Origin: Hsuehochloa calcarea
Taxonomy: Eukaryota > Streptophyta > Magnoliopsida > Poales > Poaceae
Assembly (NCBI GenBank): GCA_036346395.1
Contig: CM070602.1
Span: 19,229,098-19,293,097, forward strand
Direction of reading: 5' to 3'
Length of the DNA: 64,000 nucleotides
The position numbers and the translations under genes are program-made. Shown here piece after piece: positions 32,182 to 45,139 of the stretch (its first letter is position 1; each line of letters begins with the position of its first letter). Below the pieces are notes generated by a model. It was not told where the DNA came from, did not search any database, and saw only the letters and a list, made by a program, of their open reading frames with translations.

Positions 32182-35100
32182 TCACCATTTCAGCGTGGCT
32201 GCCAACTCCAAGAGAGCTTCCACTTGACTTATAGTCCGCAGCTTCTCTTGCTGCTTCAACATGGTCGCAACAGATTCCGGGTCATATCCAGTTTGGAGCT
32301 TATTCTTTTCATGTTCAGGTTGAACTTCTTTCAGCAGCTCATCGACTTCCCTGACAAAATCAACCCTCAGAAAAACATCATCGTCCAGAGGTGGTAGCTT
32401 CATCTGCCCTTCATGCTGACAAAACAAGGAAATAATAAAGAAAACTAAATTTCAGAATTTTTCTGTAGCACATGAGAACCAGGATGATAAACAAAAGCAG
32501 TATGAAACAGTGGCAGGAAATCTGGAATCTAAGGAGACAACTGATTATCTCTGGACTCAATTTACCATGAGGGATGTGAGTATGTGACAATATCCTTGCA
32601 CTGCAATATTTCTGTGTTTATCATGTACAGCTTTTCCTTAAGGGAAATTGCATTGCTGTAGATGTCAATGATTGAAAAATGTACAACTAAAATTAGGGTC
32701 TCTTTGGAACACAGGAATTGAGAAACACAGGAATTGGATGTCATCCTTGTAAATTCTACATGATTTAGAAACACAGGAATGTGTAACAAATGTTGTTTCG
32801 TTGGACCACAGGAAAAACACAAGAATTTTGGTGATTGTCTTGGTTGTCATAGACTCAAAAGAATTTTTCTAAGAGGTTTGAGTGAATGTTTGTTTTCCTC
32901 AAAAAGTACATCATTCCATAGGAATTTCAAGGGAATCCTCTTGGCATTTCCTTTGAACCAAATGCTTCACATAGGAATTTTTCCATAGGAATGGATTCCT
33001 CCTAAATTCCTTTGTTTTTCCTTCAATCCAAAGAGGCCCTTTAGAGGTTCTGCTTGACAAAAGTGTCGCAATAATTATGTTAAGTAGCACTAATGGGATG
33101 GCTTCTATTTTAAGATATTACAGTATATTTAGACCCAGCTGACTCGGAGGTGATATCTACGCATAAATCTACGGATACAGCAGCGATATTTAAGAATGGT
33201 ACCATATAAGTAAAAACTTGTGATGTTAAATGCCTTTTGCATAAATTTGTCATGCTCGAGTCTCGACAATTCTAATACTACCAGTGTCGTGAAAAAATGG
33301 GAACTTGCATTGAACTAACATACTTTCTCCATGTTGTACCCAGCAGGAAAGACCATAGTGAATGGATCCTCTCTTGGAAAAACTTCAATCATGCGCTTTC
33401 TACATTTCTTTAACCACTTGTCATCATCAGCCCCATCATGAAAATTCAGAAGTTCATTGAGTAATCTCATGGAAGGAGTTGCTTCACTCTTTAAGATCTC
33501 TGTCTGCATTCAGATTTCATTTTCCGATTAGCCCATCACAGACCAATGAGACCGTGAAAAAAAGGAGGATTGATTTAAATACTCAAGACTTTTGGACAGA
33601 AACTTTTGAAAAGCTTAATGAACTCATCTACCTGTGATAAAGAAAAGGGCAGCTATGCCACTTACCTCCACCCTTCTGTACAAGAGATCAAGGCTTCTGA
33701 TTGCATCCTTCTCATCCTGCAGGTACTCAGGTAGAATAGAAGGTCAAATATCTAAATAGGCTCACTTTACATTATAACTTACAAGCAAAGGAACTTCTCA
33801 GATATATTTCTGCTATGCTTAGAAATTTGGAAACATAAAGGTCAACTATTGAGCAATAGAAGTAATAAAAGTAAAAGCCATGAATTGAAGGAAACAATGT
33901 TTAGAAGTCACGACATGAGGAGTTATGGTATGCTCTAGGAATTCAAATGTGGCACTACCAACCTAACGCTAAAAAGATTAACACAAACAGTAATATACAA
34001 TTAAGAAAAACAATTTATGGGATATTGTGATTTTAGAAGCTTTCACATGGTATTTTTATTTGGAAAATTCTTCAGCAAAAGAACGATGGTATGCTTTAGA
34101 ATTATGTAGTCTCAACTCTCAAATCAACTGCTTTTCCAACAATACTTTGGCATGCATCTTGAATGGGTTTGTTTATCAGAAGTTCATTTTCAGAGATTTC
34201 TGGAAAGCTTTTTCTTTACCTTCAAGGCTTCAACTATGGTTATCTTATCTGAAAGCCCAAACAACACATCAAGTAGCAACCACACTTTTGATAACACATA
34301 CCAACTTACAATTGTGCACAATATACATATAATTACATACTAGATTTAGCAGATGCAAATTGTGAGAACTTGAATTGTACATTAAAATAAATAATCCGTA
34401 TAACCTATAGCTATAGGTAACATGATTCAGAACAGAAGCTTTACATACATCACGACGAGCAACATCAAGTCGATTCCAAATGACCATAAGAACAAGTTTG
34501 GTAAGTTCTCCTCTTTCAGCTGCCTTCTCAATTTCCTGCGTATTGAAATTCAGTACCACTGCATTAGGAAAATCAAATGTTTCATACAATGAATTTTTAA
34601 AAACAGTTTCCCTAGGTAGCAAAAAAAAAAAAAGAGGAGAGAATACTAAGTTCAAACATCATTTTCTGTGATTTTGTATTTACCTTTTGCCTGTGTTAGT
34701 ATAAGCAAATCTTTCCACAAATCTTTGATGTGTGCACTTGGAGTTAACTTTTGATTAGTCAGATGCAGTATTTTGACAAATAAAAATAGCAAAATTGCAA
34801 GGGTCGTGGTGGGATGGACTTGGGCAACATTCATGGCCAATTGCCCTGACAACTGCAGTGAGTACATCTTATGAGGCTGGAGCATGGTGCAGGATGCACA
34901 TACTGGTGCTTGGCGTAGGCAGTTGAGAGCTGTGGTAAGTAAATCATTAATGTGTGCATTACAGTGCAGCTAAGATACCCCATCTTACGATCATTTCCAA
35001 CATCAAAATGTTGTCTAGGTTACTGAAATGCCCTAGAAGTCAAGACTCAAGAATGCGTACTTTGTCCATTCCATTTATAAAGTTACATCATAACCATGTA

Positions 35101-36995
35101 GTACTTGATTAAAAATTCCATAAACTATATATTTTGAGATTGTTAGGACTTAGGTACATTTTTTCTCATCTTCTGTTCATGTATCTTCTGTGATTCCCCA
35201 AAACCACAGTTATCTGTTGTACCAGGAAAAAAGAAAGGTTGAAACTTTTAAGAAGGCACAATGTTCAGTTACCTCTTCAACATCTCCACCAGCTCGTATG
35301 AAACTTGAAACTAAAATCCTAGCTTTGCAAACTTCTTCCTGTGGGTAAGCTTTCAAACGCATGCCTACATCTCTGTATTCGTTTGTTCTTCTTTCCTCCT
35401 CGGCTTCCTCTTTCTGCCGATATGCATGCCATTCCTTAGTCCTCTCCCGCTGACGGGCTTGCCACTCCTGCATGTGAAAGTATACGTGATGTATGGTAAC
35501 AGAAAAATATTTGGTGCTGAAGACAATTAAAAACATTAACGTCATTGGTCAATTCATATGAGTATAACAAATGGATGAAAAACTAATGGTTATGGTGTAC
35601 AGCGAGAATATATGCATGTTATGGATAACATATGCTCATAGCATCTTAGAGGAAATCAAGCGGTTTGCAGACATCACACCAAAGGTAAGTAAAAGACAAA
35701 ATTGCATTGGGGCTCCTTGAACTTGCACGATTGTATCACTTAGCACTCTGAACTTGCAAATTATTTTCTCAGCTCAATGAACTTGCATACGTTTACACAG
35801 CTGGTCACTTTCAGTGTTAGATGGTGGAATCTGCTGAGAAAGTAATTTACAAGTTCAAAGACCTAAGCAATACAGCCGGGCAAGTTTTGGAAGCTTCAAT
35901 GCAATTTACTCTAAGTAAAATAACTGATTCAACTAAACAAAATAAATTGCCTCTATGGGGATAATTGTGAGTTCAACAATGGGTTGCAGGGTATCAGGAT
36001 GTACCCTAGTGACTTTTGGGTGAATGAAGATTAGTGGCACTGATAAAATGCCATGTTGTAATTTCATGTTAGCTCGGTGTGGAGGGAGCAATCTGTGAGG
36101 AAGTTCCCCATGATTGTCCTATAAGCTAGAGCATACCAACAATACGTGAAGAACCATCGACAATGCATCGTTCGTATGCTTATAACTTATAGAGCAAAGA
36201 TGTGGAATTTTGGTCATTCGCTAATGAACAATCAAAAGATCATAAGACTTGTTGAAAATATTTGTCCGTGACAGATAGCACCACAGCCCACTCCCCAAAC
36301 GCCCAAATGTGCTAGTCCACGACTTTTCTGCAGATGGGACCAATAACATGATTGGCTAAGTACAGGACATCCAAGAAACAGAAAATTTCTAGGTGGAATT
36401 ATAAATATAAATAATAGCCCAAGTAAAATGTGAATATAGCTATACACAAAACAAACACATCCTATTGACCCACAAAGGAAAAAGGTTTATAACATTAGCT
36501 CCATGCAACATTTCCTACTTCATTACATACTTGTATCAATATTTAATGTCGTATTGCAGTGTAACGAAAGGAGCTCGTGCTTGTACAGCACGTGCACGAT
36601 GAAATGCCTCTGAGAACGAATCACGCAATCCACAGGCACAGGCACATACCTCGTCGTAGAACTCCGGCGGCATCCCCTCCAGCTCGCCGTCCTCGGCAGC
36701 CGCCGCGGCGCCCTCGGTCTTCTTCTCCACAGCTGCAGCGGACGAGACACCTATCAGACACCACAGACACCAAAGGCGCAGAAAGCCCACCGCGAGCTTA
36801 GCAAAACCCGGGGGTGATTGTAGGAGTACACGAACCTGAGATGGAAGAGAGGGGGTTCCCGAGGCGGAGAGGGCTCAGACGAGACATAAATGCGTGCCGC
36901 GGGCGGCGGCCGTGGACAGGCGGGTTGGAGGAGGGGAAGCGCGAGACGGGCCGCGGCCGGAGGCAAGTGGGAAGCGCGGGCGCCGACGCGGCCAT
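32182..36995 (-). CDS. PAC: PALE CRESS (PAC), chloroplast biogenesis protein, 7 exons
   Basis: Minus-strand exons: 36836-36995, 36650-36732, 35273-35467, 34449-34535, 33666-33716, 33324-33503 and 32182-32415. All have GT-AG introns, and the phases join to 990 nt (329 residues plus stop) with no lesion. The first ~50 residues (MAASAPALPTCLRPRPVSR..., Ser/Pro/Arg-rich) look like a chloroplast transit peptide. The body matches PALE CRESS as I know it: EFYDEEWQARQRER, VLMVIWNRLDVARRDDEKD, RSLDLLYRRVETEIL, FPREDPFTMV, LRVDFVREVDELL, and C-terminal ALLELAATLKW; Arabidopsis PAC is of similar length. PAC acts in the plastid and is needed for chloroplast development, with a reported role around plastid 23S rRNA and ribosomes. 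It appears functional although surrounded by transposons. Confidence 0.85.
32696..33040. mobile_element. Tourist-like MITE in PAC intron 6
   Basis: Ends GGGTCTCTTTGGA and TCCAAAGAGGCCC are inverted repeats, with TTA at the left edge and TTA one base beyond the right edge, as expected for PIF/Harbinger-type MITEs. Length is about 345 bp, with no coding. The internal 'acaggaatt' and 'ataggaatt' motifs recur. Confidence 0.8.
35698..35908. mobile_element. Small inverted-repeat element (MITE-like) in PAC intron 2
   Basis: AAATTGCATTGGGGCTCCTTGAACTTGC at the left pairs imperfectly with GCAAGTTTTGGAAGCTTCAATGCAATTT at the right over about 28 bp. About 210 bp, no coding. The class is uncertain because no clear target duplication was seen. 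Confidence 0.6.
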
Positions 36996-37379
36996 CGCAC
37001 GGATTCACGGGCTGAGCTGGTGAGCGTGCCGACTGCCGATACGGGGTTTTGGGGGGATTTTGCGGAGATGAACCGAGCGTCCGAGCCGACGATGCAGAAT
37101 GCAGTAATGTAAGGTGCAGCGGTACCGCTATCTATCGTCCTACCCCAGAGAATAACCGCAGTCTCAACAGGCGGGCAGCACCCATCTTAACGCGACTGGA
37201 AGGGGAATTGAGGGGCGAGGATTCCTCGGTTCCTCCTACCATGACGTCCCGTCCGCCGACTCCAAATTACTCCCTCCTCCTCGCAATATATGCCTGTTTA
37301 GAATCATGCGCTCAGGGTTTTAAAGTATTGACCATTAATATATATTAAAATGTATAAATTGATTAATGGAAATAATCTC
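36996..37379. other. PAC 5' flank
   Basis: Upstream of the PAC ATG the sequence is GC-rich to about 37270. It should hold the PAC 5' UTR and promoter, but no clear TATA box was found. From about 37300 it turns AT-rich and passes into LTR-like sequence. Confidence 0.4.
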
Positions 37380-39931
37380 GGGAAACCTTACCAAACTCAA
37401 TCTTTTATCTCTTCGCTTCCATATCTGCATTCAATTGTTTTCAAATCGAACTCTATCTCGTAGAACCAGTGAAGCCGAGAAAATCCCGATTTGGGATCCC
37501 CTAATCCGGCACGCCTTGGCCTTAAAAGGCACCCCTGGGTTCGCCTTTGCCCCCGCACACCAAACCCTAGCTCAATTTCACCCTAATTACCCTAGCGTCA
37601 CCACGATTTGAGTTTTAGAGTACGGCCACCGAAACCCTAAAAGTTTCAATTCCTCTTCCGCCAGACGCTTCGCCTCTGGGGACCACACCGCCGACTTCCT
37701 CGTCGCAAGAGCATCCCCGTGCACCTCTCTGTGACCCCGGAGCGTCCTTGGTGTTCGACCCTGACAACGCCCGACCTTCGTCCTCCACTCCGGCTGTAAT
37801 TCCAGCCGACTCCATCGCTCTCCAGTACCAACTCGGGTATCCTCAGGTGCGCAATAGCGAGAGCTATCCAATGTGTGCACTTGTCGTCACCGCCGTGCCC
37901 CGAATCATCGTTGCTACCGATGACCATGTGTGTCGCTGCCGATCTGACATCATCGGATGACACGTTGTCCATGTGTGTCGCCGAGCCAGCGTCTCTGCCG
38001 ATGTGTTGCGTGTGTGGCGCTAGATCAGCGTCCACGTATTCATACGCGTGGCAGTTCACCCGATCCCAAGATTCAATCTTCCATGAACCCAATCCACTGT
38101 GAGTCGTGCCTATGTCGTGTGGGTCCCATTGTCAAATTCACTGTTCCATGAACCCGTGAACCCGTAGACCAGTAAGTCTTTCCGTGGACTTATAGACCAT
38201 GGGTCCCACCTGTCAGTCTCTCAACAATTTTTTTGGGATTTATTTTAATTCTGAAATTCCTTCGCTGACGTCATAATCCGGATTTTCTTTAGAAAAATAA
38301 TTTAGAAATTCCAGAAATTTCAATTTATGGTATTTTCTTGAGTTTTGATCTTTCAAAGGTCATATCTTCTTCATCCGAACTCCAATTGATCTCATTCAAA
38401 TTCTTAAATTCATCTAAATTCGAGATCTATTTATTTAAGATTTTTATTTAATTTTTGGAGTTTATTTTATCATGTTATTTATTTATTTTATTTTATTTGC
38501 GAGTAGACGTTAATTCTTCGGGGACTTTTAAAGAAGAAGGAGTGCATCAAGATCAAGACCAGTACCTAGACCTATTCCAATGCAAGTTATACCTTTGATC
38601 ATATTGAACTCATTTTTTAAAATACTTTGTTTCAAGTTATTGCATTCTACTTTAAGTATTTACTTAAATGCTTTTGGGTTTAGTTATTAATCCAATTTGT
38701 TACATCCACCTTGTCTATTGTTATGATGTGATCTTTTGTCACCCTAGGTTGGTTCATTACTAGTTGGTATTATCGTAGCACTAACGTGAGTTAGTTAGAT
38801 ACGAGTAGATTGCTTAGCCATGCTACGAGTCATCATCTTATGTGAGTTGCAAATATAAACTTGACTAAGTGATTATGGAACTGTGTGATAAAACTGTGTG
38901 TATTGTGTGCTATTACTCGTTGATGGCATATATTGCACTTAACCAACAGGGTGGGAATAGATTTAGACTGAGGCAAGTGGTGGATACTGTGTGATATGGT
39001 GAAGCTGTGTGAATGAGAATATTGGTTTGTGTGATATTTAGTTAGAAATTGGAAGTCTTGCCTTGGTCAAGTAAGGACTTAACTTTGTGCGCCATTGAAC
39101 TGAGTCTTACTGTACGACCACATGCCTGATATGGGACAGACCTGACTTAGTAAGTTATGGAGTCTTGACATTGACAACTTAGGTGTAGGTTAGGCTAGAG
39201 GTGTGATTCTCATATCGCGGGACGGTTCGCCGCTTACCTGTCCAACGGTGTGTGTCGTGCCAAGCGTCGTGTGTATCGATTGGACGGTAGTAAAGCACAT
39301 CGAGAGTGTCAATGCTTGAGATTAAGTTTCTGAAAGGTTTTGTTATGATTAGTGCTAGCTACACTGATTATATCGTATGGATAAAGTGTACAATATCTGA
39401 AGAGTGTTAATCAATCTATTTGAATAACTGTGTCCACGGTCATGGACATGCTCGGGGATTAAGGGGTGTATTTTCATAAAATATTTGGAAAAGGAGCTCT
39501 ATGATCTAAGTCATATATGGTTGTGTGAATAACTTGTTTAGACTGTGTATCCTATGTGAAAACAAATATGAAATTATTATTGTTTATTTGTTATAAATAT
39601 TGTTCGCCTGCATTTGAGGAGTTCTATGAAGGTGTTGATCTTTAGGGTCTTGATCCCAGTCGGTTACCTGTGGTGAATTGATGGGATTCCGCTGGAGTTA
39701 AACTTTGTTCCGCTGTTGCTATTTTATTTATTGCCAGTCCTGCGTGGCTTAATAAATGTAAACTTGATCATAAGGTCAAAACCATTATTTTCTATTCAAA
39801 TTAGTCGTTTATTCTAATAATCGTCTTGTATGGATCGATATTCATCAATGTTGATATTGTGTGTACTAGCGTGATTCTGGACTAGTTCAGAATACAAAGA
39901 GTGTCCAGAATTATATTTTTGGGTCCCGACA
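37380..39931 (+). repeat. 5' LTR of the Tekay-like element (left edge approximate)
   Basis: Its 3' 630 bp (39300-39931) match 43190-43999, and its middle matches the solo LTR at 48277-51130 (for example the 'tacgaccacatgcctgatatggga' region). It lacks a ~180-bp piece present in the 3' LTR (about 43500-43680), so the 5' copy carries a deletion near 39605. Confidence 0.65.
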
Positions 39932-39933
39932 GA

Positions 39934-39948
39934 GGTGATATCAGAGCC
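39934..39948 (+). other. Primer binding site (initiator tRNA-Met, one mismatch)
   Basis: GGTGATATCAGAGCC begins two bases after the LTR end; TGATATCAGAGC differs from the standard TGGTATCAGAGC by one base. Confidence 0.75.
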
Positions 39949-40283
39949 ATACTAACTGTAGGTCTTGATCTTAGTTAGATCGGCCGTCCTAGAGTATCCA
40001 AACTATTTTCTAAAGCAAAATTAACTTGCAAGATTAACTGAACTGCTTAACTACTCTCGTATCTTTCTTGACTCAACTATTGCTGGAATTTTTTTCTCTC
40101 CCCACTGTTTTTAAGTTGTTCTTACCCTTTTGTCTGTCTTGTCAGATACCTCGTCTTCAGAACTATGGTGAGCGCAAGGAATGACTTACCGCTGAGCTTT
40201 GGAAGCTATTACAAGTGCTTGGAGGATTCGAGCGTCTGATGTACAGTGGCAGCAACTAGGTATTAAATGACCGAGACCGTGGA

Positions 40284-40887
40284 GTGATCTATCGTTTAAC
40301 TATCTACGCGTGGAAGGACATCAAAGCAAGTCGACCCCTGAATATCTCAGCGCGAAGGATGATTTGGATCGAAGCAATTCAAGAGTCTTCGCTCCTCGCT
40401 ATCCTAAGGATCTGCAACATCTACACTCGCGAGCTTCAAGATACTGTCTTTTGCTACCACCCTCGTACCTCTACAGTGGATCTTCCTGCGCATTACCCGT
40501 CTACAGATGGAGAGAACAACGCCACCGTGGTGCAACTTACCCAGTTCGCCGCTGCTTAGGAGGAGTCACTGGAGTTGACCGCCACAGAGCTGAAGTGCGT
40601 CTACGAGACCTTGCAGAGGGGCAGAAGAAATGATCGTCATTCTGGAAGAGACTTTCTACGGTCAGCATGAGCACGAGGAGGATCACGAAGAAGAAGACCC
40701 AGAAGAAGCTGAAGAGCCAGCAGAGGCCGCAAAGCCAGAGGAATCAGCAGAGGTCGCAGAGCCGGAGGAGCCAGCTATGCCTGCACCAGGGATGCATGTT
40801 CCTGTTGCACTAGTCCTAGGGCACCGAGCCCAGTTCGCAAGGATGCCAGCGCAATTCCAAGTGTACAGCAGACGATGGCACCGTTAG
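40284..40887 (+). pseudogene. Extra ORF before gag in the Tekay-like element
   Basis: Frame 40284-40559 (91 residues, with TRELQDTVFCYHPR and ending TQFAAA) continues after a stop as ELTATELKCVYETLQRG. Another frame (40630-40887) encodes an acidic repeat-like stretch (EEDPEEAEEPAEAA...). Grass Tekay/Del elements often carry an additional ORF upstream of gag with an acidic tail, and this resembles it. Its function in those elements is unknown to me. It is broken here by stops and frame changes. Confidence 0.45.
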
Positions 40888-41172
40888 GGCTATGGAAGCT
40901 ATCTCATTGAGTAGTTCGCTTGAGTTTTTAGGCTTAGCCAGTTTTAATGTTAGAAAAGTCGCCCTTTAGGCAGTAGATTATGTGTTTAGCTTCATTCTTA
41001 TTTTCTTATGTGCGAGTATGAGCTGCAAAGGCTCTTAGGCATTTATTGCAACCATGCCAAGATATTAATTAATATAAGTATTTCATGTGAGTTTTCTTGA
41101 GCTATGTTGTTCGGTTTAACCTACCCCTGCCTAGTTCCTAACTCATCTTGTACTTGCTACCTTATCTAACCC

Positions 41173-42040
41173 ATGGAGTTTCACCAAATGGTTCAGACTC
41201 GTCATACTACTGCAAGTGGTTCTGGCGCCCCTGTGTCAGAAGGAAATGAGCAAACCCCCGCAAGAGAAGTTCCACCTCAAGCACCTCCAATCGACCTGCA
41301 GAATTTTTGGAGCTTTCATGGCAACTCAGACCCAGATGATGTATACCATGATGAAACAGATTCGGAATATGAACAATCGGAACAGCAACAATAATCACCA
41401 CAATGGAGCCCCAGTCGCTCATGGTCACCATGGACCATCTAATCTAGCCAAGTTCATGAGAACTCGCCCACCAAAATTTTTCGGGCACGTCTCATCGGTT
41501 GAAGCTGATGATTGGATTCATGTCATTGAGAGAAAGCTGCTAATCACCTAATGCAACGATCATGAAAAGGTTCTCTATGCCACTCACCATATGGAAGGCA
41601 TAGCTGCCGAATGGTGGAAAAACTTCTATGCAGCGCATGAGATGCCGCAAAACATTACCTTGGAAGAGTTTTCAGGTGCTTTTCGCCAGTACCAGTACCA
41701 GAAGGAATCGTAGATCTGAAGAAGGATGAGTTTCACGCTCTCAAACAAGGAGGGATGTCAGTAACTACTATCTCAATAAATTTTCTCAGCTTGTCTACTA
41801 TACTGCAGAAGATGTCGCCACAGATAAGGTCCGTCAGAGTCGTTTCCTAGAGCGACTGAATTCTGTATGGTAAGTTAACTTGATTGCCCATACTTTCTCA
41901 GACTTCCAGGATCTAGACAACAAAAATTTAATTCTAGAAGACAAGCGCAAAGAACTGGAAGACAGCCTGAAATGCAGGATGGCTTAACAAAGGAGTCACC
42001 AGTTACAGCAGAAGGAAAGAACAGTTCCACAGCAGTTTAA
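41173..42040 (+). pseudogene. Tekay-like gag (decayed)
   Basis: Frames at 41173-41394 and 41216-41551 encode the gag start and the capsid-like block FMRTRPPKFFGHVSSVEADD. After a stop (TAA near 41549) the same region continues with EKVLYATHHMEGIAAEWW. Further downstream DFQDLDNKNLILEDKRKELE is visible in another frame. No zinc knuckle could be placed with confidence. Pseudogene. Confidence 0.75.
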
Positions 42041-42339
42041 CCATTTTCCACCGTAGAATTCTTTTAGGACGCTTGTACCAACTTCAGCACCTCGTCCAGT
42101 GGTTCAGAATTTTTGTAACCCAGTACCAGCCAACCCCAATCCAGGGAACAACCCGCAAAGTGGATCAAGAGTTTGTTTTTCCTACCATCAGCCAGGGCAC
42201 TTCGCCAACCTTGGAGCTACATCAGCCAAGACACCAGCGTAGAGCAACAATCAGGGAACATCTCAAGTTGCCGACCAATTCGAAGGAGCACCGCAACCGT
42301 GGTCAGAGGTTGTTTCAACCACATCACTCTGGAAGGAGC

Positions 42340-43187
42340 CCAGGAGCACTCGACGTCGTACTGGGTAAGCTTTTGGTAAATTCAGTACCTGCATCAGTTT
42401 TGTTTGATTCTGGAGCTTCACATTCATTTGTTTTTTGAGTTTTTGCAACCAAGAATAGTTTGAAAGTTAAGCTTCTTAAACATACTCTATTAGTCCAATC
42501 GCTTGGGGCAGAGCTAAGCTCTAAAGTGGGATGTTTAGGCACTAAGTTACTCATAGCTAGAGTTGAGTTTTTAGCCAACCTAATTGTTCTAGACACCCAA
42601 ACCTTAGATGTCATTCTTGGCATGGATTGGTTATCAAAGTACAAAGTTGTATTTGATTGTGGCCGAAGAGCTGTAACAATCGAGAATACCAATGGAAAGA
42701 AAGTAAAGTTTCTAGCCACCTTCGTCCGTGATGGACATCTGTTAGTCAATAGTATGAAGACCATATCTTTGGAAGATGTGCCTATTGTCAGCGAATACCC
42801 AGATGTGTTTCCAGAAGAGTTACCAAGAATGCCACCGGCCGTGACATCGAGTTTGTCATCGATCTAGTACCAGGAACATCACCGATTTCAATGAGACTCT
42901 ATCGGATGCCAGCCGATGAGTTAGTAGAAACGAAGAAGCAGATCGAAGAACTTCTTGAGAAGGGTTTCGTAAGACCTAGTTCATCGCTATGGGGAGTACC
43001 AGTCTTGTTCGTCAAAAATAAAGATGGAAGCATGAGAATGTGCATTGATTACCATTCTCTCAATGAAGTCACTATCAAGAACAAGTATCCATTACCCCCG
43101 AATTGATGATTTATTTAATCAAATGAAAGGAGCCGGAGTATTCTCGAAGATTGGCCTGCGATCAGGTTACCATCAGTTGAAGATATG
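42340..43187 (+). pseudogene. Tekay-like protease and start of reverse transcriptase
   Basis: The protease active site ASVLFDSGASHSF is followed by a stop (TGA at about 42437), then by frame 42460-42867 with VILGMDWLSKYKVVFDC, typical of chromovirus proteases. RT begins with MRLYRMPADELVETKKQIEE (42891) and RPSSSLWGVPVLFVKNKDGS, through MCIDYHSLNEVTIKNKYPLP. It breaks off at about 43187, before the catalytic YVDD, at the deletion junction. Confidence 0.85.
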
Positions 43188-43189
43188 TT

Positions 43190-43999
43190 CATGAGTGTCA
43201 ATGCTTGAGATGAAGTTTCTGAAAGGTTTTGTTATGATTATTGCTAGCTACACTGATTATATCGTGTGGGTAAAGTGTACAATCTCTGTAGAGTGTTAAT
43301 CAATCTATTCGAATAGCCGCGTCCGCGGTCATAGACATGTTCGAGGATTTCATATGAGAGGTAGATTTTCGTAAAATATTTGGGAAGGGAGCTGTGTGAT
43401 CTAATTCATATGGCTACGTGAATAACTTGTTTAGACTGTATGTCCTATTTGAAAACAAATATCAAATTATTATTGTTTATTTGTTTTAAATATTGTTCTC
43501 AACCTATTATTCATATTCAATTGCAAATATTGCTTTATGCAAAATAACCATAGAAGTCATTCCTTTGGAATAAACCATCATCTATAAACTGCATTCATGT
43601 GGTATGATTTGTGAGTGCGGTTGTGTACTCATGCTTGCTTCAAACAATCAATAGAAGTGGAGGAGTCTTCGCCTACATTTGAGGAGGAGTTCTACGAATG
43701 TGCTGATCATTAGGGTCTTGATGCCAGTCGATTGCCTGTGGTGAATTGATGGGATTCCGTTTGAGTTTAATTTTGTTTCGCTGCTGTTATTTTATTTATT
43801 GCCAGCCCCGCGAAGCGTAATAAATGTAAACTCGACCATAAGGTCAAAACTATTATTTGCTATTCAAATTAGTTGTTTATTCTATTAATCATTTTGTGTG
43901 GATCGATATTCATCTATGTTAATACTGTGTGCACTAGTGTGATTCTGGACTAGTGCAGAATACACAGATAGTCCAAAATTACATTTTTGGGTCCCAACA
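43190..43999 (+). repeat. Partial 3' LTR of the Tekay-like element
   Basis: It matches 39300-39931 (starting GAGTGTCAATGCTTGAGAT) plus ~180 bp missing from the 5' copy, and ends GGGTCCCAACA. The bases between it and MULE3 (44000-44293) hold nothing recognisable. Confidence 0.85.
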
Positions 44000-44293
44000 A
44001 TTAGGCCAGCATGACCCATTCTCACCCCTACTTTTTAATGCATGGCAAAGCTTAATGAGCAATACGAATCTACTGCGCAATAGCGCGAGTAGGTTAGTGA
44101 CTTTGGTTACAATATTAACCATTACTCTATTAGAAGCGTAGGCACCAAAAATCACAAAAGTGTAAGCTCCAAAACTCGCGTGGACGAGAATGGGACGGGT
44201 CTTGCTTGCTCCCTTCGCAGTGGGTCCATCCAGGCCCCCAAATACATCGACAGCTCGATATGATTTTTAGTTGCGGCCCCACTCCTTCTGTAG

Positions 44294-44500
44294 ATGCTCG
44301 TCGAATTTTTAAAAAACAATATTAATTTAAAAAATAAAAAATTGATTTTTTTTTTGAAAAAATAGGCTACTGTCATCAGTTCAACTAGCGATAGCAGCCC
44401 TGACAGGCTCCTGTCACCATTTGAATTAACGACAGAATCCTATTGTTACCAATTGGCGACAATGGCATGTCGCCAATTCAACTAGCGACAGGGTTCTGTT
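44294..44500. repeat. MULE3 left TIR and subterminal hairpins
   Basis: AT-rich TIR-like start, then several imperfect inverted repeats built on TGTCGCCAATTCAACTAGCGACAG (44469-44492) and variants (44366-44460). The same motif occurs in MULE2 at 59515-59670 and 63775-63830. Confidence 0.75.
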
Positions 44501-45139
44501 TTTTTTTTTTAATTTGTGTGTAAGCCTAAAAATTTAGTTATTTTGAGGGAATTTTTTGGTAATTTATTTAAGTGCTCACGTAGTTTGGAATCCGAAATTG
44601 GAGAATATAATGAAATACGAGGTAAATAATGTGAGATTGGCGACGCAATAACACAAACAGCCCCTACGGAGCGAAATGGAAAAAATACATTTGGGATTAG
44701 GGTTGCCATGCGCGATGTTGTCCCGATTGTATTGTTCGTAGAACCGATTCCTTTGAAAAAAGATTACGTAACATTTAATAGTCGAAATGTTTGGAAAAAG
44801 AGATTTAAGTGTGAAAGACTTTGTAATTTAATTTTTAATTAGCACGTTAGGTTTAGTTACGTGCATTGGAAAAGACAACATGCACAAATAAATAAACCGA
44901 AATACACCAACGCTACATGTGCGTCTTTTTGGAATCAGAAAAAAAAAGTTGATTAGAACGAAGTCGATTAGTCCTAGCGGCCCATCGGTCGCTTCCCCTT
45001 GTCTCTGGGTTGCCCACGGTGACACCAGTCTCGAAGTCAGCCATGCTCTGCAAGACGGGCTGAACGATTGAATGATGTCAGGATAGAAGAACATAGGGCC
45101 AAATCAATAATCAGGATGCAAATCGAACCTAATTTACCT

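Larger units (their letters stand above)
37380..43999 (+). mobile_element. Tekay-like gypsy element, internally deleted
   Basis: A long LTR-like region ends GGGTCCCGACA at 39931. A PBS, an extra ORF, gag, protease and the start of RT follow, then a partial second LTR (43190-43999, ends GGGTCCCAACA). Between RT and the second LTR, the rest of RT, RNase H, integrase and the left part of the 3' LTR are deleted (junction about 43188). Stops and frameshifts are frequent. The left edge is not defined: no TGTAACATCC start was found near 37.3 kb. Confidence 0.75.
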
